64,000 nucleotides of DNA from Periplaneta americana (taxonomy: Eukaryota > Arthropoda > Insecta > Blattodea > Blattidae), in NCBI RefSeq assembly GCF_040183065.1, contig NC_091131.1, positions 12,159,800 through 12,223,799 of the forward strand. The letters are read 5' to 3'. The notes under the pieces are model-generated. The model was not told the origin of the DNA, did no database searches, and saw only the letters and a program-made list of their open reading frames with translations. Both the position numbers and the translations under genes were made by a program. Below, one piece after another: positions 55,476 through 64,000 of the stretch (within the stretch, counting starts at the first letter, position 1; the number at the start of each line of letters is the position of its first letter).

Positions 55476-55850
55476 AGCATAGTACACACGAAAGTGATTG
55501 TCATAAAATAAATAAGTTACTTAAAAATATTACAGTGATAACTGCATTGAAATCAGGTAGGCCTAGCATGTGATGAATTTTGCTATTTAAAATAACACTT
55601 TTTATTGATCACACACAATAAATGAACTGCATTTTTTTGTTTCTACATCGATATCTTAACCCTACGGTACAGGGTTTCGAAATTTGAAACTTAGAACCAT
55701 TATCAATTATTAACTCTTCACCCTTTTCACTAAACCTAACATTCATTTTAAATTAACCTCACTATACGCCACAGACGGTGTGAAAATCACTAATAAAATG
55801 TCAAGACTGCTAAGGCCCCATATTCCAACGGCTCACTCATTTGAGTATGT

Positions 55851-56400
55851 CAGTTAATAAAGTACTGCCAACTCCATGGTGTTCATTTTAACGGTAGGCT
55901 ATTGATAATCACTGCATAAACAGTAGAAAAACAGTTAATAAAGTACTGCCAACTTCATGGTGTTCATTTTAACGGTAGGCTATCGATAATCACTGCATAA
56001 ACAGTAGAAAAACAGTTAATAAAATACTGCCAACTTCATGGTGTTCATTTTAACGGTAGGCTATTGATAATCACTGCATAAACAGTAGAAAAACAGTTAA
56101 TAAAGTACTGCCAACTTCATGGTGTTCATTTTAACGGTAGGCTATCGATAATCACTGCATAAACAGTAGAAAAACAGTTAATAAAATACTGCCAACTTCA
56201 TGGTGTTCATTTTAACGGTAGGCTATCGATAATCACTTCATAAACAGTAGAAAAACAGTTAATAAAGTACTGCCAACTTCATGGTGTTCATTTTAACGGT
56301 AGGCTATCGATAATCACTGCATAAACAGTAGAAAAACAGTTAATAAAATACTGCCAACTTCATGGTGTTCATTTTAACGGTATCGATAATGAATATAAAT
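55851..56400. repeat. 81-bp minisatellite, 7 copies
   Basis: Unit starts CAGTTAATAAAGTACTGCCA and repeats at 55851, 55932, 56013, 56094, 56175, 56256 and 56337, exactly 81 bp apart. AAAGTAC and AAAATAC variants mostly alternate, suggesting growth in two-unit steps. The last copy is truncated. Confidence 0.95.
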
Positions 56401-56469
56401 CGCATAAGAAATCAATAAGGTTGGTTATTTACGAGGCTCGAGGTTCCGTAGTGTCTTTTTCTCTACCTA

Positions 56470-56790
56470 TTTCATCGGGGCGCAACTATGCCATGACCTT
56501 TTCTCTACCTGAAGGGAATGGGGCGCAACTATACCATACCTTTTTCTCTACCTGATGGGAACGGGGCGCAACTATGCCCACAAAACAGGGACCCTTTTTT
56601 ATATGCTGCATTTTATCTGACCGGTGTGGCGCAACTATGCCCTGCCCCTTGGGGTTCCGGTCCCCTGGGGTTTATCAGTCTACTCTTCTACGAAATGGGA
56701 CCTGATGCTGAGGCAGGATGTCCCATCTGTCGGCGTCGGATTTACGAATGACACTCAGGCCACCTGTCGAATTTGGACAATCATCGCATA
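56470..56790. repeat. Inverted copies of the 43-bp core motif
   Basis: GGGGCGCAACTATGCC (complement of the minisatellite core) appears at about 56477, 56521, 56564 and, weaker, 56627, spaced about 44 bp with different linkers (TTTTCTCTACCTGA). After that, GCTGAGGCAGGATG..CATCTGTCGGCGTCGG repeats 54537-54568 in direct orientation, so the two flanks belong to one repeat structure. Confidence 0.8.
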
Positions 56791-57089
56791 TGTAGGGCGC
56801 TCAAAGGGCCAAAGCGTGCCTAGGTGTAAGGATCTGTCTCGAGTCCAGCCCTAGGAAAGCCAACGAAGCCAAAACACTGAGAAAACAGTGAATGACAGGG
56901 TTGCGAAGTACTAAACCGTATACTATCCACTTGCAAAACATCGTCACTAGAATCAAAGAAATAATAATAAATTTGAATTCATTACTCAGTATTGGCATGA
57001 AGAAACACAAACCCTTTTGTTTGAATTAGCTGTAGCTATTTTGGAATAAGGGAACTTACATTTTGACAATTCTCTGTCATTTTATATTA

Positions 57090-57520
57090 ATACCTACATA
57101 CATAAGTGTTCTGCCCATTGGCAGGTATTTCACTGCAAACCCAGCATTCTTCAAACTTTCCTATTTCTGCCTTCCTCTTAGTCTCCATATATGATCCATA
57201 TATCTTAATATCGTCTATCATTTGATATCTTCTTCTGCCCCGAACTCTTCTCCCGTTCACCATTCCTTCCAGTGCATCCTTCAGTAGGCAGTTTCTTCTC
57301 AGCAGCGACCCAACCAATTCCTTTTCTCTTCCTGGTCAGTTTCAGCATCACTCTTTCTTCAAGCACTCTTTCCAACGCAGCTTCGTTTCTTATTCTGCCT
57401 GTCCACTTCACACGTTCCATCATTCCCCAGATCCACATTTCAAATGCTTCTATTCGCTTCTCTTCACTTTGTCGTAATGTCCATGTTTCTGCCCCCATAC
57501 AATGCCACACTCCACACAAA
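57090..57520 (-). pseudogene. ATGA-tail LINE C-terminal fragment
   Basis: Minus strand reads MGAETWTLRQSEEKRIEAFE, MMERVKWTGRIRNEAALERV, then in another frame GMVNGRRVRGRRRYQMIDDI and KIYGSYMETKRKAE. This is the C-terminal region of a second insect LINE family (GAETWTLR.. MERVKWTxRIRNE). The plus-strand copy at 58340 and the three tails at 25.8-26.6 kb belong to it. Confidence 0.82.
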
Positions 57521-57549
57521 TCACTTATGATTGTTAATTTGTAAGTCTT

Positions 57550-57647
57550 TTTTTTTTTCAGTATTTTAGGTCATTTTCTTGCATTTTTGGGTCATTTTAT
57601 AGGGAATTTTTAGGTCATCAAAATCCGCGCCCTGCTACTCATGTTAT
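57550..57647. repeat. Solitary hAT-like right end
   Basis: CATCAAAATCCGCGCCCTGC followed by TACTCATG resembles the right terminus of the hAT at 52608-53853 (AAAATCCGCTCCCTACTCAT). I cannot find a left partner. Confidence 0.4.
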
Positions 57648-57664
57648 AAGGACCATAAAAATAA

Positions 57665-58163
57665 ATCTGAAAGTTAGAATTTATCAAACAGTTATATTAC
57701 CGGTTGTTCTGTATGGTTATGAAACTTGGACTCTCACTCTGAGAGAGGAACATAGGTTAAGGGTGTTTAAGAATGAGGTGCTTAGGAAATTATTTGGGGC
57801 TAAGCGGGATGAAGTTACAGGAGAATGGAGAAAGTTACACAACGCAGAACTGCACGCATTGTATTCTTCACCTGACATAATTAGGAACATTAAATTCAGA
57901 CGTTTGAGATGGGTAGGGCATGTAGCACGTATGGGCGAATCCAGAAATGCATATAGAGTGTTAGTTGGGAGACCGGAGGGAAAATGACCTTTGGAGAGGC
58001 CGAGACGTAGATGGAAGGATAATATTAAAATGGATTTGAGGGAGGTGGGATATGATGATAGAGACTGGATTAATCTTGTTCAGGATAGGGACCAATGGCG
58101 GGCTTGTGTGAGGGCGGCAATGAACCTTCGGGTTCCTTAAAAGCCATTTGTAAGTAAGTAAGT
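57665..58163 (+). pseudogene. TAAG-tail LINE copy with 17-bp duplication
   Basis: Reads VILPVVLYGY, LREEHRLRVFKNEVLRKLFG, LRWVGHVARMGESRNAYRVL, then a frameshift, and NLVQDRDQWRACVRAAMNLR, ending VP, TTCCTTAAAAGCC and (TAAG)n. AAGGACCATAAAAATAA flanks both ends (57648-57664, 58164-58180), a clean target duplication of a 5'-truncated insertion. Confidence 0.9.
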
Positions 58164-58339
58164 AAGGACCATAAAAATAATATTTTAGGCACGGTGAACA
58201 GCGTGAAATGTATTACTGAAAAGTATAAATTACTTAGGCCCTACATGAAAGTTGATAAAGCGTCCATTTGTGCAACCTTGCCATGCCTGAAATGGCCGCT
58301 CATTTCTGCAGTAAGATCATGATTATTATCAGAAGAAAA

Positions 58340-58955
58340 ATAAAGACGGTAAACGTGCGAAATCGAAATGAGGCAATGGAACAAGTGGACAGCTTCAAAT
58401 ATTATAAGCAGTAACATGAGCTGCTGCCAGGAAGTCAAAAGGAGGATAGCAATATCAAAGAAAACTTTTAATAGAAAAAGGAGCATATTCTGCGGACATC
58501 TGGAAAAAGAGCTAAGGAAGAGACTAGTGAAATGCTTCTTTGCGGAGTGTGGCATTTTATGGAGCAGAAATATGGACATTACTACGAAGTAAAGAGAAAT
58601 GGCTAAAAGCATTTGAAATGTAGATATGGAGGAGAATGGAACGTGTGAAGTGGACAGACAGAATAAGAAATGAAGCTGTGTTGGAAAGAGTGGATGAAGA
58701 AAGAAAGATACTGAAGCTGATAAAAAAAATATGCTACGTCATTAGTTACGAATAAACTGCCTACTGAAGGATGCACAGGAAGGAATGATGAACGGGAGAA
58801 GAGTTCGGGGCAGAAGAAGATATCAGATGATAGACGACATTAAGATATATGGATCATATGAGGAGACAAAGAGGAAGGCATATAATAGGAAAGATTGGAG
58901 AATGTTGGCTTTGCAGTGAAACACCCGTCCTTGGGCAGAACATTATGAATGAATG
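58340..58955 (+). pseudogene. ATGA-tail LINE C-terminal fragment
   Basis: Mixed frames: NEAMEQVDSFKYY, SNMSCCQEVKRRIAISKKTF, NRKRSIFCGHLEKELRKRL, then a broken MERVKWTDRIRNE and RRYQMIDDIKIYGSYEETK. It ends GGGCAGAACATTATGAATGAATGAA, the natural 3' end and ATGA tail of this family. Confidence 0.82.
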
Positions 58956-59542
58956 AACTGAGTTGAGGGGCGATCCCATATATGAAATTCTTAGGAGGTC
59001 TAGCCCCATCGACCCCATATTCAGCGCCTATAGTTAGGTCACTGGTTTTGCCCGTTATACTATCTCCAAATTTTGACATGGCAGAGAAGTGAGCAAGAAA
59101 TATTTCTTGGAGCTCTCTCACTAGGGAAAGAATTCTTTAGCTTGTCATAAATCTACGAGACGGGATATCCAGCTTTAATTCCTCAATGAAGGAAGTCGCG
59201 CTAGAAATCTTTATTGCCCTCAAAAGCCCATTGGGTTTTGAACTCGTGAATCTCGGGTTTTACGACACTAGACTCTCAGGACCAGACATATATCTCTTTG
59301 TGATTCTCTGGAGAGATATATGCATTCTACTGAATTGAAATTGACGTTCTACAGCAAAAACAGTGTCCAGAAATTTTCATATGTTACAATTTCTGATCTG
59401 GATAATCATGTCCGTGTCGGAATTCTGCAGGAAACTGCTAGAATTGAGTCTTTAGTTGTAATAAGACTCCGACACGCAAAGACAGTTTTTGTTCTAAAAC
59501 AAGTGGAAGGTCACTTGAGATCTCTCTGCAATAGTCTATTTC
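58956..59542. other. Intergenic DNA, no gene seen
   Basis: No recognisable gene. The first part (58960-59130) may be further LINE-adjacent repeat. The 59320-59592 frame (90 codons) starts MHSTELKLTFYSKNS and has no relative that I recognise. Confidence 0.35.
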
Positions 59543-62500
59543 TACTGGGTGTTCATTTCAAAGTGTGTCATGACGTCACTGTTGTTGGGTAACCGATTTG
59601 AAGCGAGTTTCAGCTTATATGTTAGAGAAGTAGCCTATTATTTAAGGCGTTCTTCAATCTGAACTTGAGAACGTGTACGGTACGGTATAACTTGAACGTC
59701 GTCTGTACGGTCTGTACGGTCTGTACGGTCTGTGTGCTACCATAACCTCTTTCGAACTGTGTTTTGCGCCGGCAAGTCGTAAGCAGGGTATTTGTTATCA
59801 TCGGTTGTGTACGGTAACATTCCACAACACAAATCAAATGCTCCGTGTCCATGTTGACCGTCGAAGTTAATGTCAACAAATACGTAAGTAATCGTCTTAA
59901 TCCTCTCCCCATATCCCGAAGTTCGTATTTCCAAACAGTTCACATTCCTGCCAGTACCGGCGTTACCGTACATATCGGTACGTACTCTTCAGAATGAACG
60001 CCGTACTTCCTAGGCAACTTCTCTGCCTCATAGGTTATACACTTCTGCGGAAGTGTAGGAAGATTGAATTTTCTAGGCTCATCGGCTAGCCACATGACGG
60101 CACACAGCGAGCCATGACACACTTTGAACTGAACACCCAGTAGTCTATTTCTACTGGGTGTTCATTTCAAAGTGTGTCATTACGTCACTGTTGTTGGGTC
60201 ACCGATTTGAAGCGAGTTTCAGCTTATATGTTAGAGAAGTAGCCTATTATTTAAGGCGTTCTTCAATCTGAACTTGAGAACGTGTACGGTACGGTATAAC
60301 TTGAACGTCGTAGCAACAGATGGCGGTCTGTACGGTCTGTGTGCTACCATAACCTCTTTCGAACTGTGTTTTGCGCCGGCAAGTCGTACGCAGGGTATTT
60401 GTTATCATCGGTTGCGTATGGTAACATTCCACAACACAAATCAAATGCTCCGTGTCTATGTTGACCGTCGAAGTTAATGTCGACAAATACGTAAGTAATC
60501 GTCTTAACCCTCTCCCCATATCCCGAAGTACGTATTTCCAAACAGTTCACATTCCTGCCACTACCGGCGTTACCGTACGTATCGGTACGTACTCTTCAGA
60601 ATGAACGCCGTACTTCCTAGGCAACTTCTCTGCCTCATAGGTTATACACCTCTGCGGAAGTGTAGGAAGATTGAATTCTCTAGGCTCATCGGCTAGCCAC
60701 ATGACGGCACACAGCGAGCCATGACACACTTTGAACTGAACACCCAGTAGTCTATTTCTACTGGGTGTTCATTTCAAAGTGTGTCATTACGTCACTGTTG
60801 TTGGGTCACCGATTTGAAGCGAGTTTCAGCTTATATGTCAGAGAAGTTGCCTATTATTTAAGGCGTTCTTCAATCTGAACTTGAGAACGTGTACGGTACG
60901 GTATAACTTGAACGTCGTAGCAACAGATGGCGGTCTGTACGGTCTGTGTGCTACCATAACCTCTTTCGAACTGTGTTTTGCGCCGGCAAGTCGTACGCAG
61001 GGTATTTTTTATCATCGGTTGCGTATGGTAACATTCCATAACACAAATCAAATGCTCCGTGTCTATGTTGACCGTCGAAGTTAATGTCGACAAATACGTA
61101 AGTAATCGTCTTAACCCTCTCCCCATATCCCGAAGTACGTATTTCCAAACAGTTCACATTCCTGCCACTACCGGCGTTACCGTACGTATCGGTACGTACT
61201 CTTCAGAATGAACGCCGTACTTCCTAGGCAACTTCTCTGCCTCATAGGTTATACACCTCTGCGGAAGTGTAGGAAGATTGAATTCTCTAGGCTCATCGGC
61301 TAGCCACATGACGGCACACAGCGAGCCATGACACACTTTGAACTGAACACCCAGTAGTCTATTTCTACTGGGTGTTCATTTCAAAGTGTGTCATTACGTC
61401 ACTGTTGTTGGGTCACCGATTTGAAGCGAGTTTCAGCTTATATGTCAGAGAAGTTGCCTATTATTTAAGGCGTTCTTCAATCTGAACTTGAGAACGTGTA
61501 CGGTATAACTTGAACGTCGTAGCAACAGATGGCGGTCTGTACGGTCTGTGTGCTACCATAACCTCTTTCGAACTGTGTTTTGCGCCGGCAAGTCGTACGC
61601 AGGGTATTTGTTATCATCGGTTGCGTACGGTAACATTCCACAACACAAATCAAATGCTCCGTGTCCATGTTGACCGTCGAAGTTAATGTCGACAAATACG
61701 TAAGTAATCGTCTTAACCCTCTCCCCATATCCCGAAGTACGTATTTCCAAACAGTTCACATTCCTGCCACTACCGGCGTTACCGTACGTATCGGTACGTA
61801 CTCTTCAGAATGAACGCCGTACTTGCTAGGTAACTTCTCTGCCTCATAGGTTATACACCTCTGCGGAAGTGTAGGAAGATTGAATTCTCTAGGCTCATCG
61901 GCTAGCCACATGACGGCATACAGCGAGCCATGACACACTTTGAACTGAACACCCAGTAGTCTATTTCTACTGGGTGTTCATTTCAAAGTGTGTCATGACG
62001 TCACTGTTGTTGGGTAACCGATTTGAAGCGAGTTTCAGCTTATATGTTAGAGAAGTTGCCTATTATTTAAGGCGTTCTTCAATCTGAACTTGAGAACGTG
62101 TACGGTATAACTTGAACGTCGTAGCAACAGATGGCGGTCTGTACGGTCTGTGTGCTACCATAACCTCTTTCGAACTGTGTTTTGCGCCGGCAAGTCGTAC
62201 GCAGGGTATTTGTTATCATCGGTTGTGTACGGTAACATTCCACAACACAAATCAAATGCTCCGTGTCCATGTTGACCGTCGAAGTTAATGTCAACAAATA
62301 CGTAAGTAATCGTCTTAACCCTCTCCCCATATCCCGACAGTACGTATTTCCAAACAGTTCACATTCCTGCCAGTACCGGCGTTACCGTACATATCGGTAC
62401 GTACTCTTCAGAATGAACGCCGTACTTCCTAGGCAACTTCTCTGCCTCATAGGTTATACACTTCTGCGGAAGTGTAGGAAGATTGAATTTTCTAGGCTCA

Positions 62501-63164
62501 TCGGCTAGCCACATGACGGCACACAGCGAGCCATGACACACTTTGAACTGAACACCCAGTAGTCTATTTCTACTGGGTGTTCATTTCAAAGTGTGTCATG
62601 ACGTCACTGTTGTTGGGTCACCGATTTGAAGCGAGTTTCAGCTTATATGTCAGAGAAGTTGCCTATTATTTAAGGCGTTCTTCAATCTGAACTTGAGAAC
62701 GTGTACGGTATAACTTGAACGTCGTAGCAACAGATGGCGGTCTGTACGGTCTGTGTGCTACCATAACCTCTTTCGAACTGTGTTTTGCGCCGGCAAGTCG
62801 TAAGCAGGGTATTTGTTATCATCGGTTGCGTACGGTAACATTCCACAACACAAATCAAATGCTCTGTCTCCATGTTGACCGTGGAAGTTAATGTCAACAA
62901 ATGCGTAAGTAATCGTCTTAATCCTCTCCCTATATCACGACAGTACGTATTTCCAAACAGTTCACATTCCTGCCACTACCGGCGTTACCGTACATATCGG
63001 TACGTACTCTTCAGAATGAACGCCGTACTTGCTAGGCAACTTCTCTGCCTCATAGGTTATACACCTCTGCGGAAGTGTAGGAAGATTGAATTCTCTAGGC
63101 TCATCGGCTAGCCACATGACGGCATACAGCGAGCCATGACACACTTTGAACTGAACACCCTGTA
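59543..63164. repeat. Tandem array of six TIR-bounded ~605-bp units
   Basis: Units start TACTGGGTGTTCATTTCAAA at 59543, 60152, 60759, 61366, 61968 and 62571 (609, 607, 607, 602, 603 and 594 bp). Each ends with the complement, ..TTTGAACTGAACACCCAGTA, so each is a TIR element of about 30-bp ends. Neighbours are separated by the constant 9-bp spacer GTCTATTTC. The last unit ends CACCCTGTA, probably the older terminus. Minus-strand frames (MCHGSLCAVMWLADEPREFN and MNCLEIRTSGYGERVKTITY) recur in each unit but only reflect the shared sequence. Confidence 0.92.
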
Positions 63165-63165
63165 T

Positions 63166-63513
63166 ATCTTTATAAGCCACATGAAATTTACGCACTCGAT
63201 TATTTCGCCTTGACAAAGTTTATATTGGTTTCTCCAATCGCCGTAAGCATGCTGTTATTAGCTTGTTTTAAGGGAAGTAAATGGATTTGACCATGATATT
63301 GCTGGTTGCTATTGACGACAGAATGTAGACCTAAGTCAAGGCTTCTAAACTTATGATAGGTTGCATTATTATCGAGCTTGTTGGCGAGGGATCGACGGGG
63401 AAAGGAGAGCGATTCTGACGTCACAAGATAGCTAAGAGCGCCAAAGCTCAATTGCTTCAAAGCAGTATCTCGTGTTTTTTTTCTTGTTTATGTTGTTTTG
63501 AATGCATTATGCC
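63166..63513. other. Spacer before the THAP exon
   Basis: No gene recognised. The THAP coding region starts after a poly(T) run at about 63474-63482. Confidence 0.35.
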
Positions 63514-63765
63514 ATGTCAAAGGTTGCTGTTGCGGTATTCAACAATTCTAACGATAAAAATAAAGAATTGTCTCTCTTTACCATTCCTAAACATTTAGAA
63601 ATTAGAAAAAAAAGTGGGTAATTGCGTGCAAAAGACAGGATAAATTCAATCCTGATGCAAGCAGATTATGCTCTGATCATTTTAAAGATGACGATTTTGT
63701 TCCTGATTTTCGAGCAGCTTTAATGAAAATCAAGCCGAAACGACCGACAATGTTAAAGCCTATAG
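63514..63765 (+). pseudogene. THAP-domain exon, frameshifted, partial
   Basis: From ATG at 63514: MSKVAVAVFNNSNDKNKELS, LFTIPKHLEIRK, then after a run of eight A a one-base shift to KWVIACKRQDKFNPDASRLC, SDHFKDDDFVPDFRA and KPKRPTMLKPI. It ends at a plausible donor ATAG|GTAAAT (63766). WVxACxRxDxFxPxxSRxCSxHFxxxDF is the THAP zinc-finger signature with its C..H pair. The first Cys pair is not in the same frame (a neighbouring frame reads KGCCCG). It could be the N-terminus of a P-element-like transposase or a host THAP gene continuing past the window. The A-run could also be a sequencing error. Confidence 0.65.
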
Positions 63766-64000
63766 GTAAATTTAAATAAATCACGTAGGTCTATATAAGT
63801 AGTCTATGTTAATACCAGCTTTATATAATTAGATTAGGTTCATCTATGTTAACCTACAAATTATTTTCTTTCTTTTGTAATCATGCTACTTATATAAAAA
63901 AAATACTAATTACTAATACTACTATTAATACTAACAGTTGCATACCAAAGGGGTGGAGGGTTAACGACTGATACCAGTGATGTTTTTTTCACTATAATTC

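Noticed and set aside
58241-58612. 123-codon hydrophobic minus-strand frame
   Set aside because: It is the antisense shadow of the LINE fragment on the plus strand.
59940-63216. Six paralogous small host genes
   Set aside because: The frames recur only because the whole 605-bp unit is duplicated; no start context, splice structure or known domain supports genes.

Overview
The window reads as a gene-poor, repeat-saturated stretch of an insect nuclear genome, most likely a cockroach or relative (Blattodea). Evidence seen: long AT-rich introns, an arthropod-type core promoter (TATA plus TCAGTC initiator), tRNA-derived SINEs, at least five LINE lineages, a Penelope-like element, hAT and Tc1/mariner-type DNA transposons, and long tetranucleotide satellites. 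The Blattodea assignment rests on my recollection of these LINE and SINE families and was not checked by search.

One host gene spans most of the window. It is a takeout/JHBP-family secreted ligand-binding protein on the minus strand. I assembled six coding exons by hand: 54113-54026, 47737-47645, 44275-44125, 34534-34401, 26978-26826 and 23146-22992. Every junction is phase-compatible and the total is 774 nt (257 residues plus stop). Intron 5 appears to be a GC-AG intron. A TATA box and initiator sit at the expected spacing upstream of the ATG. The introns (about 3.4 to 9.6 kb) are packed with mobile elements.

Left flank (1-22.9 kb): a GGAT satellite, then nested insertions. An old dispersed repeat (1457-2689 plus 10807-10999) holds a short foldback element with 8-bp duplications. 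Its loop holds a 7.9-kb insertion flanked by a 10-bp duplication, made of a hairpin-rich higher-order array and a broken jockey-like LINE. The LINE contains a SINE and a MITE. A second copy of the outer repeat at 30.9-32.1 kb lacks the insertion. Next come a Penelope-like GIY-YIG fragment, two hammerhead-ribozyme-like motifs (11.07 kb plus strand, 16.03-16.07 kb minus strand), Tc1-like and LINE relics, and a hAT element with perfect 8-bp duplications lying 84 bp past the host stop codon.

Introns (23-54 kb): hAT-type MITEs with 8-bp duplications, several TIR elements flanked by TA, many truncated LINE copies with (TAAG)n or (ATGA)n tails, tRNA-derived SINEs including a tandem/inverted tRNA-like array with a 12-bp duplication, and AAAT/TTTA satellites.

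Right flank (54.1-64 kb): directly upstream of the promoter lie a 43-bp minisatellite (about 21 copies), an 81-bp minisatellite (7 copies) and inverted copies of the 43-bp core motif. Then LINE fragments, a 3.6-kb array of six TIR-bounded units of about 605 bp, and at the edge a THAP-domain exon that looks frameshifted.
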